NCBI GenBank assembly: GCA_033398695.1
Contig: JAWKAU010000038.1
Coordinates: 744,001 to 808,000, forward strand
DNA: 64,000 nt
Source: Orobanche coerulescens
Lineage: Eukaryota; Streptophyta; Magnoliopsida; Lamiales; Orobanchaceae
Reading direction: 5' to 3'
This document shows, in pieces, positions 1-8,787 of the stretch. Made by a program: the position numbers and the translations under genes. Each line of letters starts with the position of its first letter. Position 1 is the first letter of the stretch. The notes under the pieces are model-generated. The model did no database searches. It was not told where the DNA came from and saw only the letters and a program-made list of their open reading frames with translations.

Positions 1-242
1 GCATTGAAAATTGGTGCAATTTAGTCACACGATCGCACCAACGACGGTTCATCGGCTCACAATGGTGCTGAAGATGATGACACCATCATGTGCAAAATAG
101 TGTTTTGTGGGCACGATGGTTTACACCCTGGCGAGCATCGATCATGTGAGCCATCATAGACAACAAGACCAAAGGACTATGCCTTGCACGCGATGGTCTA
201 CACAGGACGGGCATCGCTCATGTGTAACCCATCATGTGCAAG
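1..242. other. Left-edge non-coding sequence, nothing recognised
   Basis: No coding signal could be supported. A phrase containing catcatgtgcaa occurs twice with variations (near 85 and 230), so it may be a decayed local repeat. The first DUF1985-type repeat unit starts at about 243. Confidence 0.4.
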
Positions 243-1350
243 GTAGAGGCCTTTTTGTGTTCGTTTTCTTAGGTATTCTATCATGGTTCTTATGATTGTA
301 TGTCTATATTGCGGCCTGGTTGCATATGGAAGAGTCCCACAATGTGATTTGTTACACGACAAGTCAATCTTTCCATATAGGAGGTGGTATTTAAAGAGAC
401 AATTGAGACACTAAGATGTATTGGGCGTAATTCTGCAGTTCGTGCGCAAGATATAGAGAGCTTGACCGAAGGTGTCCTTGGCCGTTTGATTAAAGTGAGG
501 AAAAACGGTACAAATACTGCCCTACATCACCTAGATTGCCCGTCAGTTGGAGGGTGATCAAATTCCACCAGATGAGTCGTGGTTCGAGGTTTGCGGGAGC
601 ACCATTCGTTTCACGACACGTGATTTTTCTATGATCACTGGACTGCACTTTGGAAACTCTACCTTCCATCCACATGACAACCAGCTCCTTCGGTCTGACA
701 GTATTTTGTATAAAACACTCCATGCCAAAGATGTTAAGGTTAATGTTCTGCACAAGAAGTTCAATGATTGGGTAGAAACATAAGAGATTATATAAAGGTA
801 GCCAATTTGCTGATATATTAGTATTTTATCTTATGTCGTGAAGACATGATGGTCGAGACATGGGCAAGGGCATTAGTTGAGGGTTTCGAGCAGTGGATAT
901 GTTTCCTTGGGGTTCTTAAAACTTTGAGGCTTTGTCTTACTACGTAGACAACATGGCCATGAAGGAGGGACACAAATATAAGGACTATCACTTCTATGGT
1001 CCAGTTTGGGCTTTACATATATGTTCATACGAGATAATTCCTTTATTGGGAGAGTTGTGTGGCATTCGAGATAAAGATGTCCAAGTTCCCCTTTGTTTGA
1101 TGTTTACAACAAGGAAGATGTTATGTGATTTCACTCATTTCTTTGATGAAAGGGTACATAAATTTATATGAATATTTTCTTGTGACTTCACTCATTTCTT
1201 CAATATTAGGTGATTTCACTCTAATAACAAGCTTTAATGACTTGTTTTGCAGCACAAAGTACTTCTCTTTACTGCATCTGGAGGAGGAGGATGATGAGTA
1301 CTACCACAATCTTGAGAATGGCTAGCCATATGACGTTAAGTTCATAAAGC
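243..1350 (+). repeat. Tandem duplication, unit 1 (~1.1 kb)
   Basis: This segment is repeated head to tail by 1351-2462, with a period of about 1.11 kb. Both units open with gtagaggcctttttgtgt and close with the same cataaagcc phrase. Identity looks very high by eye (mid-90s percent). Each unit carries the same set of DUF1985-like exons, so whole exon-intron blocks were duplicated rather than retrocopied. Confidence 0.85.
395..1324 (+). pseudogene. DUF1985-like gene fragment, copy 1 (broken)
   Basis: The translated blocks resemble plant DUF1985, a domain of unknown function often found in Ulp1-protease-bearing transposable elements and their descendants. Visible blocks are FEVCGSTIRFTTRDFSMITGL followed by a HFG motif (about 547-783), a YHFYGPVWALHICSYEIIP block (about 932-1171), and a short acidic last exon after a ttttgcag acceptor (about 1252-1324). 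Compared with copy 2 it has an extra base near 350, another near 531 that shifts the frame, and a TAA stop at 781 where copy 2 has a sense codon. No Ulp1 or transposase domain is visible next to it. I infer a non-functional fragment. Confidence 0.6.
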
Positions 1351-2462
1351 CAGTAGAGGCCTTTTTGTGTTCGTTTTCTTAGGTATTATATCATGGTTCT
1401 TATTATTATATGTCTATATTGCGGCCTGGTTGCATATGGAAGAGTCCCACGTTGTGCTTTGTTACAGACAAGTCAATCTTTCCATAGGGGAGGTGGTATT
1501 TAAAGAGACAATTGAGACACTAAGACGTATTGGCCGTAATTCTGCAGTTCATGCGCAAGATATAGAGAGATTGATCGAGGGGGTCCTTGGCCATTTGATT
1601 AAAGTGAGGAAAAACGGTACAAATACTGCCCTACATCACCTGATTGCCCGTCAGTTGGAGGGTGATCAAATTCTGCCAGACGAGTCGTGGTTCGAGGTTT
1701 GCGGGAGCACCATTCGTTTCACGACACGTGATTTTTCCATGATCACTGGACTGCACTTTGGAAACTCTACCTTACATCCACATGACAACCAACTCCTTCG
1801 GTCTGACAGTATTTTGTATAAAACAGTCCATGCAAAAGATATTAAGGTTAGTGTTCTGCACAAGAAGCTCAATGATTGGGTAGAAACAGAAGAGATTATA
1901 TAAAGGTAGCCAATTTGCTGATATACTAGTATTTTATCTTATGCCGTGAAGACATGATGGTCGAGATATGGGCAAGGGCATTAGTTGAGGGTTTCGAACA
2001 GTGGATATGTTTCCTTATGGTTCTTAAAGCTTTGAGGCTTTGTCTTACTACGTAGACAACATGGCCATGAAGGAGGGACATGAATATAAGGACTATCACT
2101 TCTATAGTCCAGTTTGGGCTTTACATATATGTTCATACGAGATAATTCCTTCATTGGGAGAGTTGTGTGGCATTCGAGATAAAGCTGTCCAAGTTCCCCT
2201 TTGTTTGATGTTTACAACAAGGAAGATGTTATGTGATTTCACTCATTTCTTCGATGAAAGGGTACATAAATTTATAAGAATATTTTCTTGTGACTTCACT
2301 CATTTCTTCAATATTAGGTGATTTCACTCTAATAACAAGCTTTAATGACTTATTTTGCAGCACAGAGTACTTCTCTTTACTGCATCTGGAGGAGGATGAT
2401 GATGATGAGTACTACCACAGTCTTGGGAATGGCTAGCCATATGACGTTAAGTTCATAAAGCC
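1351..2462 (+). repeat. Tandem duplication, unit 2 (~1.1 kb)
   Basis: Second head-to-tail copy of the 243-1350 unit. It begins directly where unit 1 ends. It is the better preserved of the two, with a longer open frame and no internal stop in the first coding block. Confidence 0.85.
1367..2435 (+). pseudogene. DUF1985-like gene fragment, copy 2 (more intact)
   Basis: An uninterrupted 178-codon frame (1367-1903) holds the DUF1985-like core, including the RFTTRDFSMITGLHFG block. A second block (2040-2321) holds the Y-x-F-Y-x-P-V-W-A-L stretch that follows it in the family, and a short acidic exon (about 2361-2435, ending in a stop) follows a tttgcag acceptor. The splice sites between the first two blocks are not certain. 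A full DUF1985 protein is usually longer and continues to other domains, which are absent here, so this is probably a partial or relic gene. Its true start could not be fixed. Confidence 0.55.
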
Positions 2463-2770
2463 TATGTGAATAGCACAAAAGAACAAGGAGGGTGAGCCTG
2501 CACCCAATAGAATTTGAAAAGGATGCAAGTTGAAATTAAAAAAGATGGAAAGAAATTGAATCCAATGGAATTTGAACTAGACACCTCTGTCAATTAGACA
2601 ATGGATGCCCATCATTTCTATTTTTTATATTTTGTATTTTTCTACCTGAACTGGAAACCAAAAAATAGGACTGATATTTTTTTGGAATTTTATATCCAGT
2701 AATTAAATAATTACAATCATAATATTATCTATTTTCTAGAATATAATTCTAGCCTAATCTTTAGAAAAAA
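2463..2770. other. AT-rich intergenic sequence
   Basis: No gene, repeat or RNA feature could be supported between the tandem duplication and the plastid-derived trnG fragment. Confidence 0.5.
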
Positions 2771-2776
2771 AAATAT

Positions 2777-2823
2777 ACGAGTAGCGGGAATCGAACCCGT
2801 ATTGTTAGATTGGGAGGCTAGTG
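2777..2823 (-). pseudogene. trnG-UCC: Plastid trnG-UCC exon 2 remnant (NUPT)
   Basis: Read on the minus strand this matches the 3' exon of plastid tRNA-Gly(UCC). The T-arm GGGTTCGATTCCCGC is intact. The anticodon loop reads CTCCCAA, so the anticodon has drifted from UCC to CCC, and the 3' acceptor strand is altered (ACTCG at the end). It is directly preceded by plastid group II intron sequence, which identifies it as transferred organelle DNA and not a nuclear tRNA gene. It is not expected to make a functional tRNA. Confidence 0.75.
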
Positions 2824-2960
2824 GTTGTAGTCGACGTTGTAGCGCTTCTACTTTAAAACCGAATGTGAAATTTTGGTTTCATTCGGCTCCTCTATGAAAG
2901 ATGAGTAAATTCCTAAATCTAATATGTGAACAAAATGAATAAAATTGCACACAGTGAATA
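2824..2960 (-). ncRNA. Plastid trnG group II intron 3' end with domain V (relic)
   Basis: On the minus strand, 2855-2889 forms the hairpin typical of group II intron domain V: it starts GGAGCCGAATGAAACC and closes with the complementary TTCGGTTTT arm. It sits just upstream of the trnG exon 2 remnant, as in the plastid trnG-UCC intron. The far edge of the organelle-derived segment (about 2960) is approximate. It is a nuclear relic with no sign of exon 1 or of the rest of the intron. Confidence 0.65.
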
Positions 2961-3015
2961 CAAACAAAATAAAATGCTTTATAGATGATTCTTTTAAAAA
3001 AATTGATTATAACTA

Positions 3016-3400
3016 AACCCGGCAATTTACCACACGACACGTAAACACGACACGAAAATGTATTTGTGTTTGTATTTTGAGTACACGACACGAAAATACA
3101 CGAACACAAAAGTACACGAACACCTCGTGTCGTACGACACGAAAACGACACGAAAATGTGTTTGTGTTTGCGTTTTGAGTACACGACACGAAAGTATACA
3201 ACCAAGATCGAGTACACGAAATAAATAAATATATATGTATATATATATATATAATATTTCACAACATTATTTAAAATTTTAAATTTAATTTTATAATAAA
3301 ATATATTTTATAAATTCTCTTTGTACTAAATTTTAAAATTCAAAAATACAATGTGAACTTTCATAAATTTCGTGTAAACATTCGTTTCATTTGTATTATA
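3016..3400 (-). mobile_element. hAT-like MITE, truncated inverted copy
   Basis: This segment begins ACCCGGCAATTT and has many ACACGACACGAAA-type subterminal repeats. It then continues into AT-rich sequence that matches, in reverse complement, the right portion of the complete element at 3985-4477. It is therefore a second, inverted and truncated copy of the same family. No second terminus or target duplication could be found for it. Confidence 0.6.
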
Positions 3401-3611
3401 AGGATACCCTATTTTTGAGTATGTATAATTAGGACAATAATTTAAAAAAAGTTATAAATTTAAGATAATTGAGCCCAAATTATGTCTGATTGGACTTAAT
3501 TAGCATGTGACTTGCATATGGTAGTCCATGTCAGCGCCACGCCATTTAAAATCCCACATTATCCCCCACATCATTTTTATTTCACCAATACTGATTAAAA
3601 GAAAAAGAAAA

Positions 3612-3905
3612 TAAAAAGCTTCTAATTAAAATGTGCCCAGTAAGATTATTAAAAGGTTTACTTACACAGATTTTAATTAAAGCACAAATATTATTTAAAC
3701 ACAACTTTTAATTAAAAGGTACCTAAAAAATAATTATTAGTAGATTTTTAAAAATCTGATATAATTCTATTGAAATGTTTTTAAGAATCTGCTAATAATT
3801 ATTTTTCTGGACACCTTTTAATTAAAATCTGTGTTTAAATAAAATTTATGCAAGTAAACTTTATAATTATCTGATTGAGCGCCTTTTAATTAAAAGTTTT
3901 TTATT
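3612..3905. mobile_element. AT-rich foldback (long inverted repeat) element
   Basis: The two halves of this ~290-bp segment are reverse complements over roughly 140 bases with several mismatches. Examples are the ggtttactta/caagtaaact pair, the ATTTAAACACA/TGTGTTTAAAT pair, and cttttaattaaaagg recurring on the opposite arm. The centre is a loop of about 25 bases near 3770. It looks like a foldback MITE. Transcription would give one long imperfect hairpin. No target duplication was resolved. Confidence 0.6.
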
Positions 3906-3984
3906 TTTATTTTTTAAGTAATATTGATAAAATAAAAATAATGTGGCAGACCTTTTATTTTTATTTTGTTAATGCAGAAGCAGC

Positions 3985-4477
3985 TAGACCTGACAATTTG
4001 TTCGTGTCGTGTACTTTTGTATTTCGTGTATAAAAGATCTAAACTCATACACGACACTAGATGAATTCGTGTCATGTCGTGTCGTGTACCGCGCAAATTC
4101 GTATCGTGTTTTTGTGTCAGACACATTATATAAAATAAATATTAAAATATTATAAAAATAATGATTTTAATATTTTAATATTATTTTTATAGGTTTTAGT
4201 TGACGAAATGAAACGAATGGCAACGAAACGAAATTTCTGAAAGTTCACGTTATATTTTCAAATTTTAGAGTTTAGTATAGACAGAATCATAAAATATATA
4301 TTTTTATTAAATTAAATATAAAATATTATATATATATATTTATTTATTTCGTGTACCTCGTGTCGTGTTGTGTACCCAAATAGTAAATACAAAATCGACA
4401 CTAAATCTCAGCTGTATACTTTCATATCCGTGTATTTTCTGTCGTGTTTTCGTATCGTGGCCAAATTGCCGGGTCTC
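3985..4477 (+). mobile_element. hAT-superfamily MITE (493 bp) with 8-bp TSD
   Basis: The termini are imperfect inverted repeats: TAGACCTGACAATTT on the left and the reverse complement of GAGACCCGGCAATTT on the right. The element is flanked by an exact 8-bp direct repeat, GAAGCAGC, at 3977-3984 and 4478-4485. An 8-bp target duplication is characteristic of hAT transposons. Subterminal regions carry many cgtgtcgtgta repeats, as expected for transposase binding. It has no coding capacity, so it depended on an autonomous partner. Confidence 0.75.
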
Positions 4478-4592
4478 GAAGCAGCAGAACCGGGGCATGT
4501 GAATTATAAAATATTGGGCACGGACTACAAATAAAGCTCACCCCCTCGTATCGAAGCAGCCGCAGGAGAAAAAAAAATGTGGAGGGTTACCT

Positions 4593-4610
4593 CTCTCTCT
4601 CTCTCTCTTA
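4593..4610 (+). repeat. (CT)n microsatellite in the presumed 5' leader
   Basis: A short run of CT dinucleotides lies about 25-40 bases upstream of the first ATG of the orphan gene. Pyrimidine tracts are common in plant core promoters and leaders, so it may belong to that gene's 5' region. Confidence 0.6.
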
Positions 4611-4631
4611 GCTTTAGTTATTAACAAAAGT

Positions 4632-5682
4632 ATGGTGAAATATAACCTTTTTAACCTTTTGTTGTCGTCGATGCAGATGGTTATGGAGATTTTGTGCCCT
4701 GAAAGAGAGAAAAAATGCTGGAGGACGATGTTCTCCTTAATGGAAGCAAAAAAGGTTCAATCTTGGTGTAATTGCGAGCTGCAGCAGAAGGTGATTGCAG
4801 TTGCAGAGACAGATCCTGGTGAGGTGATGCTTAAGGCGCGTGACTCGTCTCGTCTCGTCAGAGTCGATTGGATTGTAAATCCCAGACTCAAGAAGCTCAA
4901 AGACCCGAGTGAGAAGTGGTGGGTCGACCCGGTTGAAGATCTGAGAGAGAAGTGGCGTACAAACCCCAGAAGTGCTAAGTGGGTTGATCCTAGTACAGAT
5001 CCCAAAAGCAATTGGGCGAGGGTACGCCTACATATAATTAATGCTATATATATATATATATATTATATATACAGTGAATAACATGAGTTTCGTATGCATA
5101 AATACAATTGATGCATAAATAAAATATTGAGCATTCATAATTAGTACAAAACACGTATTATTCGCAATCCTAAACTCATATATATATATATATATCCATT
5201 CTTAATTAGTATTCCATGTGTCCGAGTATATGCACTTTTTACCATTTTTATCTATCCACAGAGAGTACGCACACTCCGTTAGTAAAATCACTCTACTCTC
5301 TCCACTCAACCCACTTTTTATTAAAACTAGTGTCAGTCACCCAAGTGCCTAGACGGAGGGAGTAGTAAATCAAGTACGAACTTGTTTTTGATGTGTACTG
5401 CAGAGGATGGTAATGGAGATGTTGAGTTGTGATCCTGATGATTGGGTTGAGGCGTTGAGGTTAAAAAGGCGGTTCGATGATAAGATATATGATAGTTCTC
5501 TAGATAGGGATCTCAAGAAGTTGTGTCTAATCGGCGACATGGATCCCACGGAGGTGGCATGTTGTCTGCGCGACTATTGTCGCCTCGTCACGGTCGAATG
5601 GATTCCAGGGCCGCATAGAACTAGAAGTTTTTTCCTTAACCCAGACGGCCCAGAAAAAGTATTGGTTCCTGGTTTTAGTTGA
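4632..5682 (+). CDS. Unrecognised two-exon gene with homologous exons
   Basis: I do not recognise this family. The proposed model joins 4632-5021 to 5404-5682 through a GT-AG intron, giving about 222 residues. The two exons look like copies of one module. Both open with M-V-M-E-(I/M)-L after a tgcag/ctgcag acceptor, and both contain a D-P-(G/T)-E-V stretch followed by R-L-V-x-V-(D/E)-W-I near the end. The first exon adds a tail with repeated W-V-D-P/P-K/N-P-R motifs. No signal peptide or membrane segment is seen. The sequence before 4677 also ends in a splice-acceptor-like cgatgcag, so the coding start may instead be an internal exon start and further exons could lie upstream. Expression is not established. 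Confidence 0.45.
5213..5362. mobile_element. Stowaway-like MITE
   Basis: The right end reads gacggagggagta, the usual CTCCCTCCGT terminus of plant Stowaway (Tc1/mariner) MITEs, next to a TA. The left end (ttccatgtgtccgag) is a diverged partner. The element lies inside the intron of the orphan two-exon gene. Confidence 0.55.
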
Positions 5683-5696
5683 TATATAAAGAGTTC

Positions 5697-6981
5697 TACA
5701 TTATAATTTTGAACATGTACTTCTGCATAACACCGGAACAACTCATATACAAATCCACACCCGTAGATACGCTAGTTGCAAGAAAAAGTGACCAAGATTT
5801 TTTCTTCCAAAGCCATATATGCCTCCAATGCAGATTGACGGAATGGGGTTCTTAGAACCTTTCATCCGTTCCTTCCTTTCTAGTATTTTGTGCATCATTC
5901 ATACACATTATACCTAAACTAAAGCAAAAACTGAAAGCGAGAAACATGCAATTCAAGTTTTCTTTAAGTTGGTTTCTCAAATAACCAACTGTTTTGCCTT
6001 ATCAAATTCGCGATACAATCAGCAACAACCAACTGTTCGACCAAATGTCGACAACGTGACACTAACACTAACAAGATACAAGTTTTTATGACAAATAGCT
6101 GAAATCCCGAGACATGCAGCGCTAGTTGATTATCACATTCACGAAACCGATTAAACTACAGAAGGCAATCACAAACAACTTCCACGAAAAAACAACAGCC
6201 ATCCTAGTACAATAAACTCGATATAATTAGAAAACATAGCTGATGCGGAAACAATGTGGAAGCGCCCAAAAAGTTCACCTCTTGGGAGGATAGAATGGTG
6301 GACGGAAAGTGAGTGGAAGGCTCGAGCACACTGTTATTATTTATACTGCCCAATAACGAGTAGACCCATCGACCACGTGAGTAAACCGACCTCGATATCC
6401 GGGTCAGCCCCCTTACAGAGATGTTCTCTGTACGCCGATTGTACGGACAAATCGTGTTCAGCGAAACCTGATTCTGGTCGTTTGGATTGGCGGTCAGAAG
6501 ACAAATAGGAAACAAGGAAGATTCTGCAAATTCCGTTATCGGTGAGGAAGAAGAAATCATATACACCCGGGCCGCGGGCACTAATGTGGTTGCAAGCTTT
6601 GATTGACGGTGGCAATTTAACCCATCTGCGATAAACCAATTTCCGCGCACATGTGGTTCGGCGTCGGCCATGTAATAATGTTCTGGCGAGGTTGACATAT
6701 GACCTGAACCGGACATGGCGGCCCTTTTCTTCTCGGTAAATGACAGATTAGTTTTTACAAAACGGTAATTTAGGTTCTATTATTTTGGATCGAATGAATT
6801 CGAATCAATCGATTAAACCGAATTGAATTAAATTGAATAGGCGAAGTGAGCAGAATGGATACGAATCGAACTAAATAGAATCGAATGGAATCGAAATGAA
6901 TCGAATCGAATAATAATTATTATTTATTATTATTAATAATAATAATTATTATTAATAAATGTTATTAGTAATAATAATAGT
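5697..6981 (-). repeat. Giant inverted repeat, left arm (copy of SPS 5' region)
   Basis: This 1285-bp arm is the reverse complement of 7500-8787, at roughly 93-95% identity by eye. Read on the minus strand it holds a copy of the SPS promoter region, exon 1 and the first ~570 bases of intron 1. It ends in AT-rich attatt/aataat repeats next to plastid DNA. The arms match to the base at the loop side (gttattagtaataataatag and its complement). Differences are scattered point changes and small indels, so the duplication is not recent. Confidence 0.9.
6279..6426 (-). pseudogene. Inverted pseudo-exon 1 of SPS
   Basis: This is the left-arm copy of SPS exon 1. The encoded block SVRGLTRISRSVYS is kept, as is the CAAGAG/GTGAAC splice donor. 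The sequence at the functional start ATG has changed, so no start codon remains there, and three residues differ in the exon-1 portion. No downstream SPS exon lies on this side. It is a dead partial duplicate, although it still carries promoter-like sequence pointing away from SPS. Confidence 0.8.
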
Positions 6982-7220
6982 ACATAGTTGGTTCTCATCC
7001 TTTAAAGACTATGAGTGTGAGCATCCGTCGACAAAAGGATCACCCTAAGATGATCATTTCATGGCTATTGAGAACGAATTAAACCAGATGGTTCTATTTC
7101 TCAATCTTTCTGACTTGCTCCTATGGAACCAAGGTCAAAAACATCGAAAAAATCAGTCATTCACAACCACTAATGAAGGATTCCTTGAAAAGTTTAGGAT
7201 TAGTAATCTTTTTAAAAGAT

Positions 7221-7301
7221 GCCTTGGTGGTGAAATGGTAGACACGTGAGACTCAAAATCTCGTGCTAAAGAGCGTGGAGGTTCGAGTCCTCTTCAAGGC
7301 A
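7221..7301 (+). tRNA. trnL-CAA: Plastid-type tRNA-Leu(CAA), nuclear copy
   Basis: An 81-base tRNA-Leu with acceptor GCCTTGG, D-arm, anticodon loop ctCAAaa, long variable arm and T-arm GGTTCGAGTCC. Compared with the usual plastid sequence the anticodon-stem entry has a C-to-T change (gacacgTgag). The tRNA fold is otherwise kept. Because it sits in a nuclear context it is most likely an inert organelle-derived copy, though internal A and B boxes might allow transcription. Confidence 0.8.
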
Positions 7302-7330
7302 TAATATTGAGAATGCTCATTGAATGAGCA

Positions 7331-7385
7331 ATTCAATAAGAGATCTCGGATCAACACCGATTTGATCCGAGATCTCTTATTGAAT
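7331..7385. repeat. Perfect 23-bp hairpin, 9-base loop
   Basis: Bases 7331-7353 are the exact reverse complement of 7363-7385 (attcaataagagatctcg pairs with its complement). It lies just downstream of the plastid trnL copy and probably comes with the plastid DNA, where such stems flank tRNA genes. Confidence 0.85.
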
Positions 7386-7499
7386 TGGAATAAGTTTGGC
7401 AGCGGATCGAGATTTTCTATCTAATGAACGAGGAATCTGCTTTAAAATCGTCCGCCCTGCACCCACCCCAGAGTATATGCTTCAACAGGAATCACACAA

Positions 7500-8787
7500 A
7501 CTATTATTATTACTAATAACATTTATTAATAATAATAATAATTATTATTAATAATAAATAATAATTATTATTCGATTCGATTGAATTGATTCATTTGATT
7601 CCATTGATTCGATTCTATTTAGTTGATTCGAATCCATTCGATTCACTTGATTCAATTTAATTCAATTGATTGATTTAATCGATTGATTGATTCATTCGAT
7701 CCAAAATAATAGAACCTAAATTACCGTTTTGTAAAAATTAATCCGCCATTTACCGATAAGAAAAGGGCCGCCTTGTCCGGTTCGGGTCATATGTCAACTT
7801 GGCCCGAACATTATTACATGGCCGACGCCGAACCACATGTGCGCGGAAATTGGTTTATCGCAGATGGGTTAAATTGCCACCGTCAATCAAAGCTTGCAAC
7901 CACATTAGTGCTCGCGGCCCGGGTGTATATAATTTCTTCTTCCTCACCGATAACGGAATTTGCAAAATCTTCCTTGTTTCCTATTTGTCTTCTGACCACC
8001 AATCTAAATGACCAGAATCAGTTTTCGCCGAACACGATTTGTCCGTACAATCGGCGTACAAGAGATGTTCTCCGTAAGGGGGCTGACCCGGATATCGAGG
8101 TCGGTTTACTCACATGGTCGATGGGTCTACTCGTTATTGGGCAGTATAAATAATAACAGTGTGCTCGAGAATTCCACTCACTTTTCGTCCACCATTCTAT
8201 CCTCTCAAGAGGTGAACTTTTTGGGCGCTTCCACATTGTTTCCGCATCAGCTATGTTTTCTAATTATATCGAGTTTATTGTACTAGGATGACTGTTGTTT
8301 TTTCGTGGAAGTTGTTTGTGATTGCGTTCTGTAGTTTAATCGGTTTCGTGAATGTGATAATCAACTAGCGCTGTATGTCTTGGGATTTCAGCTATTTGTC
8401 ATAAAAATTTGTATCTTGTTAGTGTTAGTGTCACGTTGTCGACAGTTGGTTGTTGCTGATTGTATCGCGAATTTGATAAGGCAAAACAGTTGGTTATTGG
8501 TGATTTGAGAAACCAGCTTAAAGAAAACTTGAATTGCATGTTTCTCGCTTTCAGTTTTTGCTTTAGTTTAGGTATAATATGTATGAATGATGCACAAAAT
8601 ACTAGAAAGGAAGGAACGGATGAAAGGTTCTAAGAACCCCATTCCGTCAATCTGCATTGGAGGCATATATGGCTTTGGAAGAAAAAATCTTGGTCACTTT
8701 TTCTTGCAACTGGCGTATCTACGGGTGTGGATTTGTATACGAGCTGTTCCGGTGTTAGGCAGAAGTGCATGTTCAAAATTCTAATGT
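7500..8787 (+). repeat. Giant inverted repeat, right arm (native SPS 5' region)
   Basis: This 1288-bp arm pairs with 5697-6981. It holds AT-rich and GATTCGATT-type short repeats (7560-7700), the SPS promoter, leader, exon 1, and intron 1 up to 8787. It continues without a break into the rest of the SPS gene, so I take it as the original copy. Confidence 0.9.
7926..7933 (+). promoter_or_regulatory. Candidate SPS TATA box
   Basis: tatataat lies about 135 bases upstream of the chosen start codon, just before a pyrimidine-rich stretch. The inverted copy in the left arm reads tatatgat. The position suits a plant core promoter with a ~100-base leader. The transcription start has not been shown. 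Confidence 0.5.

Larger units (their letters stand above)
6982..7499 (+). other. Plastid-derived DNA (NUPT), trnL-CAA region
   Basis: This 518-bp spacer between the arms matches the plastid inverted-repeat region around trnL-CAA, near ndhB and ycf2. It includes the upstream phrase ending cttgaaaagtttaggatt, the tRNA itself, and the downstream phrase caccccagagtatatgcttc. It is bounded on both sides exactly by the inverted-repeat arms. Plastid origin is from recognition of these conserved stretches. No database comparison was made. Confidence 0.8.

Noticed and set aside
6204..6716. 170-codon minus-strand frame and its plus-strand partner at 7773-8153
   Set aside because: They run through SPS promoter and leader sequence in both arms and diverge by frame shifts between arms. 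Only the portion overlapping SPS exon 1 is explained by coding.
7221..7301. A functional nuclear tRNA-Leu gene
   Set aside because: The flanks are plastid trnL-CAA flanks and the body is the plastid tRNA with a point change, so it is treated as organelle-derived.
8141..8152. gtataaataat as a TATA box for SPS
   Set aside because: It lies inside exon 1, where it encodes G-S-I-N-N-N. The candidate core promoter is further upstream at 7926.
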